NCBI GenBank assembly: GCA_023429825.1
Contig: JAEZDC010000109.1
Location: 1 to 27,639 of the forward strand
From: Bacteroidota bacterium
GTDB taxonomy: Bacteria > Bacteroidota > Bacteroidia > Chitinophagales > Chitinophagaceae
DNA length: 27,639 bases
Direction of reading: 5' to 3'
Shown: positions 1 through 7,324 of the stretch, in pieces
How positions within the stretch are numbered: the first letter of the stretch is position 1
Layout of the letters: each line of letters begins with the position of its first letter
Made by a program: the position numbers and the translations under genes
The notes under the pieces: model-generated
The model's database searches: none
What the model saw: only the letters and a program-made list of their open reading frames with translations
What the model was told of the DNA's origin: nothing

Positions 1-474
1 ATGTCAAAGCCTGCGCTGTATCTCTCGGATTTCTTTGAACATTTCAGAAGCTATTATTACGATAACCTGCACCGGGTGCGTACGCATAACGATATGACGC
101 AATGGCTGAAGTTCTTCCTGGTGGGTGTGATAGAAACGGCAAAGAGTTCCGTGCAGACCTTCAAAGAAATTCTACGCTTAAAGGAAAAGATCGAAAAGCA
201 GGTATTGCCACAGCTCAGCCGGCGCCAGACCAATGCGCTGGATATCCTGAATATTCTCTATAAGCAACCGGTGCTGAATGTGCGTATCCTGATGGACCTG
301 GCAGGTTTAAATTATTCCGCTGCGAACCGCTTTATCGCTGAGCTGGAGCAACTGAATATCCTGAAAGAGTTCACGATGATCAAGCGCGTGCGGTTTTTTG
401 TGTTCAATGATTACCTGTCGATATTCCACGATCAGCCGGATTATAAAACACAGGAAAATGTATTACCAGAATAA
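1..474 (+). CDS. Fic family protein, C-terminal part (5' end outside window)
   Basis: The 157 visible residues match the C-terminal part of Bacteroidota Fic proteins: the segment KPALYLSDFFEHFRSYYYDN followed by a helix-rich stretch with QWLKFFLVGV, then a winged-helix domain at about residues 75-125 (ALDILNILYKQP through LEQLNILKE). Fic enzymes transfer AMP or related groups from nucleotides to hydroxyl side chains of target proteins; many act as toxins or self-regulating modifiers. The catalytic HPFxxGNGR motif is not in the visible part and would lie upstream, so the ATG at base 1 is almost certainly internal and the gene is partial here. Base composition is G+C-rich like the CBASS genes that follow. 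Family assignment is by recognition of the C-terminal layout; activity cannot be judged from this fragment. Confidence 0.75.
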   Translation: MSKPALYLSDFFEHFRSYYYDNLHRVRTHNDMTQWLKFFLVGVIETAKSSVQTFKEILRLKEKIEKQVLPQLSRRQTNALDILNILYKQPVLNVRILMDLAGLNYSAANRFIAELEQLNILKEFTMIKRVRFFVFNDYLSIFHDQPDYKTQENVLPE

Positions 475-499
475 AATAAAAAATATGAAGACAGACAGT

Positions 500-624
500 A
501 GTTAAAAACAGAGAGCCCGGGAGTAAAGAAGTTAGCGCTTCGATATCCCAGGCTCACAAAAGTTCGGAAAGCAAGCCGTTAACTTATGTGAACCCTCCGG
601 TTCACCTTTCCGGGATAATAAAGA
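500..624 (-). ncRNA. Candidate structured small RNA between fic and CBASS
   Basis: No reading frame explains this stretch, but it is dense in complementary segments. Stem A pairs 513-522 with 546-555 (10 pairs, one G-U if read on the minus strand). Stem B pairs 565-571 with 606-612 (7 pairs) and is stacked directly on stem C, 588-594 with 599-605 (7 perfect pairs, 4-base loop CTCC). The loop of A (529-540) is complementary to the one-sided bulge of B (573-585) over 11 of 12 positions plus one bulged base, a potential pseudoknot. Bases 610-617 can alternatively pair with 544-551, competing with stems A and B. Minus orientation is preferred because a TACATTTG box lies just upstream (630-637) and a T-run follows stem A on that strand. 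I cannot match it to a known RNA family. Ends are estimates. Confidence 0.45.
504..555 (-). terminator. Possible intrinsic terminator of the minus-strand small RNA
   Basis: Stem 546-555 / 513-522 (GAGCCTGGGA with TCCCGGGCTC on the minus strand) is followed on that strand by TCTGTTTTTAAC. The stem is strong and G+C-rich, but the 23-base loop is long for a classical terminator and the T-run begins five bases after the stem. It would also end transcripts arriving from the right on the minus strand. Confidence 0.3.
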
Positions 625-629
625 GCGAG

Positions 630-637
630 CAAATGTA
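630..637 (-). promoter_or_regulatory. Possible Bacteroidota -7 box (TACATTTG) for the small RNA
   Basis: Read on the minus strand the sequence is TACATTTG, a full match to the Bacteroidota -7 consensus TAnnTTTG. A start point a few bases downstream would fall at about 620-625, just before the stem-rich region. No clear TTTG -33 element is visible 17-21 bases further upstream, so the call is tentative. Confidence 0.3.
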
Positions 638-759
638 AGGTCATACCTCTATTGAAGTTTCCTTCCCTGCCAGATTTTTCTCCCGATTCATAGGTTTCCT
701 GGTTGTTTTCACCGACCGACACTATTTATTATAAACAACAAAGACCAAAAGGGAAGCTT

Positions 760-1884
760 ATGTCTATTACGAAGATACCAGAACAGGTAAAATTCCGGCT
801 GTGGGGTAAATCCGCCGGTTGCTGCGAGTATGAAAACTGCAGCAAACCCCTTCATGTTGATACGCTCACGAAAGCGGAGTTCAATACTGCTTATATCGCT
901 CATATTTATGCAGACCAGCCCAACGGTCCGCGCTATCACGCGGTGCTATCTCCCAAGCTCAAGCATGATATCAGTAACCTCATGCTGCTCTGTGATGAAC
1001 ACCACCGGCTGATCGATAAGGCGCAGGTGAAAGCACATCCGGCACCAAGGCTGATCGCTATGAAAGAGGAGCATGAGCGAAGGGTTACGCAACTGATGTT
1101 GCTCAAGCCTGAGAAGCGCAGCCATATCATTTTGTATGGTGCAACTATCGGTAATCACCAGTCACCGCTTTCCTATATCGAAGCCAGTACTGCGTTGAAA
1201 GGGAGTTACCCGGTCGATACCAAAGCTATCGAACTGGGTATGAAGAATGCCTCCCTGCAGGATGATACCGCGGAATACTGGCAGATAGAAGAAGCGCATC
1301 TCAGCCGCATGTTTTCGAGGATGGTGGAACCATTGAAAGGTAATGACGCGGTACAGCATTTCTCCGTATTTGCCCTGGCACCGCAACCCCTGCTGATCCG
1401 GCTGGGTACGCTGCTCTCGGATATTTACCCGGCAGAGGTATATCAACGTCACCGTGAGCCCACAACCTGGGAATGGCAAAGTTCGAGTACAGTCAAAGGA
1501 TTCAGCGTGATCGAGCCTGCTGTTATTACCAGCACCCCGGTACTCACGTTTGAACTAAGTGCAACGATCAGTGATGAACGCATCACTTCTGTTCTGGGAA
1601 ATGATTGCAGTCACTGGAAAGTTAAAATTGATGCGCCGGGTAACGACTTCCTGAAAACAAAGGAGCTGCTTGCGGCATTTCGTGAGACCGTGCGCCAGGT
1701 ACTGAATAAAATTAAAGCAGCTCACGGCGAGCAAAGCGAGATCCATGTGTTCCCGGCCATGCCTGTCTCGGCGGCACTGGAACTGGGAAGGGTGTGGATG
1801 CCCAAAGCGGACCTGCCGCTGGTCATATATGACCAAAATCGTAAGGCAGGCGGATTCATTAAAACCATCACTATAAAAAATTAA
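760..1884 (+). CDS. cap5: CBASS effector Cap5: HNH endonuclease fused to SAVED domain
   Basis: This is the killer effector of a CBASS anti-phage system: a nuclease activated when its SAVED domain binds a cyclic oligonucleotide made by the adjacent CD-NTase. From the ATG at 760 the protein has 374 residues. The N-terminal HNH domain shows paired cysteines (C22, C27), an AHI motif (H48), then NLMLLC (N73, C78) and DEHHRLID (H81/H82), the zinc and catalytic layout of HNH nucleases. From about residue 180 on comes the SAVED fold, ending with the typical IHVFPAMP...AALELGR...LPLVIYDQ...GFIKTITI block. The start at 760 was chosen because the HNH fold begins right after it; a longer frame opens at 703 but its extra 19 residues look non-coding. 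The gene is 3 bases from the cyclase, so co-transcribed. Known Cap5 enzymes degrade DNA indiscriminately when activated. Confidence 0.9.
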   Translation: MSITKIPEQVKFRLWGKSAGCCEYENCSKPLHVDTLTKAEFNTAYIAHIYADQPNGPRYHAVLSPKLKHDISNLMLLCDEHHRLIDKAQVKAHPAPRLIAMKEEHERRVTQLMLLKPEKRSHIILYGATIGNHQSPLSYIEASTALKGSYPVDTKAIELGMKNASLQDDTAEYWQIEEAHLSRMFSRMVEPLKGNDAVQHFSVFALAPQPLLIRLGTLLSDIYPAEVYQRHREPTTWEWQSSSTVKGFSVIEPAVITSTPVLTFELSATISDERITSVLGNDCSHWKVKIDAPGNDFLKTKELLAAFRETVRQVLNKIKAAHGEQSEIHVFPAMPVSAALELGRVWMPKADLPLVIYDQNRKAGGFIKTITIKN

Positions 1885-1887
1885 GAT

Positions 1888-3114
1888 ATGCTTACAAAAG
1901 AAGAGGAAATTGAATTTGAAAAGATATTCAAAGGTCTGGCGAAGAACCTTGATATCACCAGGGAACAGCATGAAAGCGCTGTGAAGAGTTATAACTATGT
2001 GGGTGAATGGCTGAGCCAGACCGACTCGCCGCTTTATCCTTATGTGGTAGAGGTCAGACCGCAGGGTTCCTTCCTGATCGGAACGATCACGCAGGCGGTA
2101 ACGGAAGACGGAGAAATAGATATTGACCTGGTGTGTATGCTGAAAAGAAAACAATTCAGCTGGACACAGGCGGACTTGAAAAAGATAGTCGGGGACCGTA
2201 TCAAAGATCACGGCACCTTCAAACGCATGCTGCGCAGCCCGGAAGGCAGACGCTGCTGGACGCTGGACTATGCAGATACGGCGAAGTTTCATATGGACAT
2301 ACTGCCCTGCCTGATAGCGGGTAATTACCAGGTGCTGATGGAAAGAAAGTTTTCATCATTATCCGCAAAGGATGTCCAGGATATCTCGCTACGGATTACC
2401 GATAACCAAATGCTTAATTATTATACGGCAACGGACCCGGTATCATGGCTTCTGAGTAACCCTTTCGGCTATGCACTCTGGTTTTTCGAGCAGGCCAGCC
2501 TGAGCGACACGAAGCTGTTCTCCCTCAGAGAGTCCATCCGGCCCGTACCGCAGTACCAGCAAAATAAATTGCCACTGCAGGTCATTGTACAGTTACTAAA
2601 AAGGCACCGCGACCTGATGTTTGACGGGGACGAGCACCGTCCCATTTCTATCATTATCACTACGCTTGCGGCAAAGGCCTACCGCAAACAATCCGGTATC
2701 GTGCAGGGGCTGATCGATGTGGCAGGAGAGATGAAGCGCTTTATCGAAGAGCGTGTTGACCCCTCCACCGGGAGACGCATCAAATGGGTACCGAACCCGG
2801 TCAACCCCGCGGAAAATTTTGCGGATAAGTGGGCGGCATTTCCTGCGAAAGAACAGAATTTTTATAACTGGCTCAGCCGTCTTGAAAATGACCTCCGCAG
2901 AACATTCTCGCAAAGGGGAATGAGCAGTATCCATGAATCGCTCGCGGGGGCGTTTGGTAAGCGGGCTGCGGACAGGACCTTTAGCGACCTGGGAAACGAC
3001 ACCCGTCTGCTCAGAGAGGCGGGTGGTATGTCTATGGCTGCCGGCACCGGCATTATTACCGGGCTTGGAAGGGCTTCAATACTCAATCATACCAACCGTG
3101 GTGAAGATGCGTAA
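1888..3114 (+). CDS. CBASS cyclic-oligonucleotide synthase (CD-NTase, cGAS/DncV-like)
   Basis: A 408-residue nucleotidyltransferase of the cGAS/DncV superfamily that makes the second messenger sensed by the upstream effector during infection. The active site is intact: GSFLIGT (G60, S61), the first metal-binding pair in EIDIDL (D78, D80) and the third acidic residue in FHMDILPC (D137). An OAS-like helical C-terminal half follows. The protein ends in GRASILNHTNRGEDA, a flexible-looking tail; in CBASS types with E2 enzymes the CD-NTase C-terminus is the segment joined to target proteins. Pairing with an HNH-SAVED effector and an E2 suggests a clade D or G enzyme, with a cyclic di- or trinucleotide product, but clade and product cannot be fixed by eye. 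The stop codon overlaps the start of the next gene by 8 bases, implying translational coupling. Confidence 0.88.
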   Translation: MLTKEEEIEFEKIFKGLAKNLDITREQHESAVKSYNYVGEWLSQTDSPLYPYVVEVRPQGSFLIGTITQAVTEDGEIDIDLVCMLKRKQFSWTQADLKKIVGDRIKDHGTFKRMLRSPEGRRCWTLDYADTAKFHMDILPCLIAGNYQVLMERKFSSLSAKDVQDISLRITDNQMLNYYTATDPVSWLLSNPFGYALWFFEQASLSDTKLFSLRESIRPVPQYQQNKLPLQVIVQLLKRHRDLMFDGDEHRPISIIITTLAAKAYRKQSGIVQGLIDVAGEMKRFIEERVDPSTGRRIKWVPNPVNPAENFADKWAAFPAKEQNFYNWLSRLENDLRRTFSQRGMSSIHESLAGAFGKRAADRTFSDLGNDTRLLREAGGMSMAAGTGIITGLGRASILNHTNRGEDA

Positions 3115-3562
3115 CATTCCACTGGTGCAGCAGGAAGGCGCACTGCGCTCTTATTTTCCCGGCTCTTCGATCGTGCGGAGCCGGGATACTGAGCTTACCT
3201 GGATCCATACAGTAACTCCGTCACCGGTGAGTGATTATTATACGATTCGGCTGCATTACCACCGCTGTGAGGGGATACGGATGTATGTGCTGGAGCCGGA
3301 GAAGCTGAAGCTGGCGAAAGGGAAGTTATTGCTGCCGCATGTATATTCAACACCAAGGCAAAGGCTGTGTCTCTACGACCCTGAAGGGAACGAATGGCAC
3401 CCGGGTATGTATTATGTGAAGACCATTATACCCTGGGCGGTAGAGTGGCTGTATCATTACGAGATTTGGGCAGGTACCGGTGAATGGCATGGCGGCGGAA
3501 AAGATCATGAAACTGCGGCGGAAAGGAGAGCAAGGTTTGATCCGAGGATACTGGTTATGTAA
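3107..3562 (+). CDS. Stand-alone E2-like enzyme of type II-short CBASS
   Basis: A 151-residue protein resembling the prokaryotic E2 (ubiquitin-conjugating-like) enzymes found alone, without E1, in type II-short CBASS operons. Visible signatures are LLLPHVYS, then RLCLYDPEGNEWHPGMY with the probable catalytic cysteine C88, then IIPWAVEWLYHYEIW and TGEWHGGG near the end. In studied systems such E2 proteins form a thioester with the CD-NTase C-terminus and conjugate it to cellular targets, which raises its activity. The ATG at 3107 gives the family-length protein and overlaps the CD-NTase stop by 8 bases; the in-frame extension to 2933 lies inside the cyclase gene and is rejected. No E1 (adenylation) or JAB peptidase gene follows, which fits the short type. 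Confidence 0.85.
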   Translation: MRNIPLVQQEGALRSYFPGSSIVRSRDTELTWIHTVTPSPVSDYYTIRLHYHRCEGIRMYVLEPEKLKLAKGKLLLPHVYSTPRQRLCLYDPEGNEWHPGMYYVKTIIPWAVEWLYHYEIWAGTGEWHGGGKDHETAAERRARFDPRILVM

Positions 3563-3604
3563 TGTTCGCTAAAGGTTACAGTGTTTATTCTACCTCTATA
3601 CCGG

Positions 3605-3631
3605 ATATATAAATCTCGGGAATTTATATAT
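3605..3631. repeat. Perfect 10-bp AT-rich inverted repeat after CBASS operon
   Basis: Bases 3605-3614 (ATATATAAAT) are the exact reverse complement of 3622-3631, with a 7-base loop CTCGGGA. It lies 42 bases after the last CBASS gene. No T-run follows immediately, so it is not a standard terminator; it may be a weak terminator, a protein-binding dyad or a scar at the edge of the G+C-rich island. Confidence 0.5.
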
Positions 3632-3678
3632 AATTGATCTTTGCCGAAGGGGTGATTACTAATAAAAATTTTGAAACA

Positions 3679-4160
3679 CGTGCTGTCATTTAAAGAATTT
3701 TTGAGGAACATCGATCAGGAAGATCGAAAGTTCCTCAACGAAGCGATGATCAACCGGAATAAGGAGCTCGCCGGGATGCAGGAGTCCAACTTGGCGAACC
3801 GCTACGTATAGAGGTTATCGTATCAGCTGGTCCCGAACTGCGGCTGGAACACGAACAATACAAGCAGTTCAAAAAGAGACAAACCTTTTTTATAAGCATC
3901 CTGAACAGCCAAATATCCCTGTCCCAGCACATTATCATGTTGTGGACGGAAAATCGAAGAAGAAAATTTATGCGGTAAACATGGATGGTACGGCCCATTA
4001 CCGAGCTAATAAAAATTTTCAAGTCCCAAAAAAGCAAGCTGATGAATTGAGAAAGTTAGGCGTTGCTATACCAGCTGATAATATTCTCGAATCTGTTCAG
4101 TTAGAATTAAATGAAAATAGCGGCCAACATCACTTTACTTTTTTCATAGTGATTGAATGA
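3679..4160 (+). pseudogene. Probable decayed gene with two frame changes
   Basis: Three frames each look protein-like in turn over one continuous stretch. A first piece starts at GTG 3679 (VLSFKEFLRNIDQEDRKFL...) and ends at a stop at 3809-3811. A second, in another frame at about 3790-3890, reads LGEPLRIEVIVSAGPELRLE and EHEQYKQFKKRQ. A third runs from about 3886 to the stop at 4160, with FYKHPEQPNIPVPAHYHVVD and then VNMDGTAHYRANKNFQVPKK. Joined by two frameshifts they would give one protein of about 160 residues. I do not recognise the family. The only intact ATG-started piece is 3942-4160 (72 codons). Its place between the CBASS operon and ordinary stress genes fits the debris common at island edges. 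A mixture of small overlapping genes is possible but less likely. Confidence 0.4.
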
Positions 4161-4412
4161 TAACAATAATTTCTATGGCGATTTATATGTGTTTTCTTAC
4201 CTTGCATTCAACCGAAAGGTTAAACCATGTAAAGCTCTTTTAAATTGGGTAAAACCAGTTAAGTGAATTCTCAAGAACAGTTTTTGAGAAATCTTGTCCT
4301 CTCTTTGTATCCTTTATTAATCAAGTAATTCTTGTTCAAAAAAGATTACTTTCTGTATCGGAAAGTAGCTTCATCGGCATAATGTTGGTTGCATTTATTT
4401 TAAATTCTTTCT
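4161..4412. other. AT-rich intergenic stretch with two hairpins
   Basis: No gene is visible in these 252 bases. Two short perfect dyads occur: 4268-4274 with 4284-4290 (TTCTCAA / TTGAGAA, 9-base loop) and 4347-4353 with 4361-4367 (TACTTTC / GAAAGTA, 7-base loop). The second lies 46 bases before the next start codon and could be an operator or leader hairpin. No full promoter consensus was found. Confidence 0.35.
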
Positions 4413-4601
4413 ATGAACCAGCAACAAGATGATCGTTTTGAAAATAAGAGTCAGCCTAGCAGAACTCAAGGAGACCCTGCCCCGCCAACAAGTTCTACTG
4501 CAGATAATGCTTCTGTAAGAGAAGAGCCTACTATTCAAAAGCAAACTAAGGAGCATCCCGAATTAAAAGAACAGGAGGAAAGCATTAAAAACTCCAAATA
4601 A
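4413..4601 (+). CDS. Small disordered hydrophilic protein, function unknown
   Basis: A 62-residue reading frame rich in Gln, Glu, Pro, Ser, Thr and Lys, beginning MNQQQDDRFENKSQPS and ending EEQ/ESIKNSK-like charged sequence. There is no hydrophobic core, signal peptide or cysteine, so it is predicted to be intrinsically disordered. Its stop TAA shares its last base with the start codon of the next gene (TAATG at 4599-4603), a typical translational coupling, which supports it being a real gene. I do not recognise a family; many Bacteroidota genomes carry similar short low-complexity proteins near stress genes. Confidence 0.5.
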   Translation: MNQQQDDRFENKSQPSRTQGDPAPPTSSTADNASVREEPTIQKQTKEHPELKEQEESIKNSK

Positions 4602-5206
4602 TGAGTGAGTCATCCCTGGTGCCGGAAAATGAAACAGGGGCCGGCAGCGACACTGAGCATAGTATCACATTCTCCTCAACAGAGGAGGCTCAACAATTCT
4701 TTGAGGTAGTGAAACAAAGACTCCTCAATGTAAATAACTGGCACTTGCTAAGCGGACAAGCAAGTGCTGTTTTTATTTTGACAGATGAGAAGGGAAAAGA
4801 AGTAAGTAGAACAGCACAACTGGGAGATTGCATCAAAATAGATATTCCTGGCCCCGGCTCATTGACAGGTAAAGGGTTTGATTGGGTACAAATCGAAGCT
4901 GTTGAAGATTCATCTTCAGAAACAATAGATGTAATATCATTGAGAGTAAGACCATGCGATAGCCCATTAGTAACATCTTCAAAAGTTGCTCATTTTTTCT
5001 CTGAAGAATCATCGTCAACGTTTATGGTGAAGAGAGAATCAAAAAAAATAACAGCCAGTGTTCATGGACGAAATGAAAAGCCGAATGTTAAGCCGAATAA
5101 CGTAATAGATAAACTTCGCAATGCTGTGATCGCAACTGGTGCTATACTGGGGCTTAATAAACCACAATGGAAAAGCCTTGTAGAGGGACTTTTGCAATCA
5201 AAGTGA
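4601..5206 (+). CDS. Conserved-looking hypothetical protein
   Basis: A 201-residue soluble protein without signal peptide or membrane segment. The N-terminal 20 residues are acidic and flexible. A compact domain follows at about 25-125, containing FSSTEEAQQFFEVVKQRLLN, WHLLSGQASAVFIL and a beta-rich stretch with LGDCIKIDIPGPGS and WVQIEAV. A basic Asn/Lys linker comes next and the C-terminal helix has ATGAILGLNKPQWKSLVEGLL. I recall this general layout from unnamed Chitinophagaceae proteins but know no function. It is coupled to the preceding small gene by a one-base overlap and ends 2 bases before the convergent kinase gene. Confidence 0.65.
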   Translation: MSESSLVPENETGAGSDTEHSITFSSTEEAQQFFEVVKQRLLNVNNWHLLSGQASAVFILTDEKGKEVSRTAQLGDCIKIDIPGPGSLTGKGFDWVQIEAVEDSSSETIDVISLRVRPCDSPLVTSSKVAHFFSEESSSTFMVKRESKKITASVHGRNEKPNVKPNNVIDKLRNAVIATGAILGLNKPQWKSLVEGLLQSK

Positions 5207-5208
5207 TA

Positions 5209-7212
5209 CTAGACTGGTAATACAATTTGGAAACATGCTCCTTCATTTTCTTTACTGGTAGCAGAAATGGTTCCTCCGTGATTCTCTACAATCTTTTTAC
5301 ATAACGCTAAGCCGATTCCTGTACCCTCATATTTATGTCTGGGAACCAGACGCTGAAATACCTGGAAGATTTTTTCTGAATAATTTTTATCGAACCCTAT
5401 TCCATTATCTTTTATTGATATAATGAAGCTGTGTGCACTTTTTTTGCAGCCAATATCAATAACAGGAATAACGTTAGGCTTGCTGTACTTAATTGCATTG
5501 CTGATTAGATTCTGAAATAATTGCCTGAGTTGAAATGGGATACCTTTAATAACAGGAAGTGGTTCAGCATTTATCTTAGCCTGATAGTTAGCAATTCTTA
5601 TCTCAAGATCTGAGAGAACTTCTTTGAGAATGACGTTAAGATCTGTTTTTATAAACTGCTGTTGTGTATTGGATATGTTAGAGTAAAGTAGAATTGCTTC
5701 TATTAATTTATCCATCCTTGCCGCAGCATCATTTATCTTATTGATTTTCTTTTCTGCTTCTTCATTGAATTTATTCTCGGGTGAACTTAGTAGCATGTTG
5801 CTAAACGTCATGATCTTGCGTAGCGGTTCTTTCAAATCATGCGATGTAACCCATGCATATTGCTCCAGTTCCAGGTTCGATCTCTCAAGCTGCATTCTTT
5901 TTTCCTCTAACTCCTGCTGCTGTCTTCTATGTTCAGTTATATCCCTGACAAATGATACGAATAAAATTCCTTGTGGCAGATCAGCTTTTGAGATCGTCAA
6001 GGAAATATAAAATTCTGTTCCGTCTTTTTTTAAAGCAGTTATTTCAATTGTTTTGTTGAGTATGTGGGGTTCACCTGTTGTTAGGAATCTCTGCATTCCC
6101 CTCTCATGTCCTTCTCTATATTGAATTGGTATGATGGTTTCTCCTAGCGTTAAGCCTAAAACCTCTTCTGCTTTCCATCCGAATATTTCTTCTGCTTTAG
6201 GGTTCCAGATATTTATCTGCGATTGTTCATTTATTACAATAATAGCATCCGGGGCATTTTGTATAAGCTGTTTTATTTTCTCTTCTCTTTCTAAAACCTG
6301 TTCAGTGTAAAAGCGAAGTTTTTCTTCATTCTGCACTCTTCTGGTCACATCTCTGAATATGCCTTGAGTATACTCAGGTTTGCCGTCTCGATATTTGCAG
6401 CTTACACCTCCTTCCACTATGATTTCTTTATTGTTCTTGGAAAGGAAGCTGAAACTGACTACTTCACCAGTTTTGCACGTATGGATAACTTCATTTCTGT
6501 AGCTGCGAAACTTTTCCCTGTCTTTAGTACAAACAAAAAAATAAATTGATTCTCCCTTAAGCTCTTCTTCAGTGTACCCCAATGTCTTTCTCCATGCATT
6601 GTTAACGTAAAGGATTTTTCCCTCTGGTGTAACGATATTGATCATATCGCTGGCATTCTCGAAAATTGTTTTATATTTTTCTTCTGTTTCCTTTCTTTTT
6701 TCTTCTTCTAATAGCTGCAACTGTTTCAATGTTTGAATAGATGCTTGTTGGGTTTTTTGATAGATGAATTCGAGAGCGGTTGCTATTTCACTTGCTTCTT
6801 TTACACTTTTTGTAAACTCAGGTAAAAAATATAGTAGCGCCATTTTCTGCCCGGAATTGATCAACACGATGTCTTCAAGGGAGATCATTTCTCTTGAAAT
6901 GAATTTTATCTCATCGCTTTTCCATCTACGAAAGTTCTCTTCAATCACAGATTCATACGTGTTATCTTCTAAAGATTTTAAAAAGCGTTCGCCACTTTTT
7001 CGGGTAATCTCAAATTTTTCTTCATCAGTTAAATGACTGATATATTTTAATAAGGGAAGGTCTAATGAAAGAAAATACTCTATCTCCTTATTTATGAAGT
7101 CTTGTAAACAGTTCTGTATAATAAAGCCTGCAAATCGGTTCAAGGCGCTACTCTGATCTGTTTTGCCTTTGCTCTTTTCTATTTTATGGCTTTCCGATTT
7201 GGTATTCATCAT
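5209..7212 (-). CDS. PAS-domain sensor histidine kinase
   Basis: A soluble two-component kinase of about 667 residues. From the ATG at 7212: an alpha-helical N-terminal region of about 170 residues of unknown type (RsbRD- or globin-like in feel), a coiled linker, PAS 1 (near 180-290, YKTIFENASDMINIV), PAS 2 (near 312-425, LIQNAPDAIIVINEQ), HisKA with phospho-acceptor H458 in VTSHDLKEPLRK, and HATPase with N-box NLISNAIKYS, DNGIGF and GTGIGLALCKKI. There are no transmembrane segments, so it senses a cytoplasmic signal. No response regulator adjoins it; partners may be the regulators further right. An in-frame TTG at 7248 would add 12 residues; the ATG was preferred. It diverges from the SDR gene across a short shared upstream region. 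Confidence 0.85.
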   Translation of the reverse strand: MMNTKSESHKIEKSKGKTDQSSALNRFAGFIIQNCLQDFINKEIEYFLSLDLPLLKYISHLTDEEKFEITRKSGERFLKSLEDNTYESVIEENFRRWKSDEIKFISREMISLEDIVLINSGQKMALLYFLPEFTKSVKEASEIATALEFIYQKTQQASIQTLKQLQLLEEEKRKETEEKYKTIFENASDMINIVTPEGKILYVNNAWRKTLGYTEEELKGESIYFFVCTKDREKFRSYRNEVIHTCKTGEVVSFSFLSKNNKEIIVEGGVSCKYRDGKPEYTQGIFRDVTRRVQNEEKLRFYTEQVLEREEKIKQLIQNAPDAIIVINEQSQINIWNPKAEEIFGWKAEEVLGLTLGETIIPIQYREGHERGMQRFLTTGEPHILNKTIEITALKKDGTEFYISLTISKADLPQGILFVSFVRDITEHRRQQQELEEKRMQLERSNLELEQYAWVTSHDLKEPLRKIMTFSNMLLSSPENKFNEEAEKKINKINDAAARMDKLIEAILLYSNISNTQQQFIKTDLNVILKEVLSDLEIRIANYQAKINAEPLPVIKGIPFQLRQLFQNLISNAIKYSKPNVIPVIDIGCKKSAHSFIISIKDNGIGFDKNYSEKIFQVFQRLVPRHKYEGTGIGLALCKKIVENHGGTISATSKENEGACFQIVLPV

Positions 7213-7324
7213 TTCCTCGATGGCTTGTGAATTTTTTTCCTCAGGCAACTGCAGCAGAACAGCCCATTAGCATATAGTGGCAGTGGTATGATAATTTCTG
7301 CTTATCAGCACTAAACCAACAGTT

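Noticed and set aside
500..624. SRP RNA, tmRNA, RNase P RNA or a retron msr-msd
   Set aside because: No SRP tetraloop/helix 8 motif, no tag reading frame, no RNase P consensus and no reverse transcriptase nearby; kept as an unassigned structured element.
1555..2292. Long minus-strand frame of 245 codons
   Set aside because: It is antisense to the effector and cyclase, both with intact family motifs; composition is Cys/Phe/His-rich noise.
2933..3106. Upstream extension of the E2-like frame inside the CD-NTase gene
   Set aside because: It lies in another frame of a clear coding gene, and the family-length E2 starts at ATG 3107.
3750..4037. Minus-strand frame of 95 codons
   Set aside because: Low-complexity Cys/Ser/Leu content, antisense to more convincing plus-strand peptide fragments.
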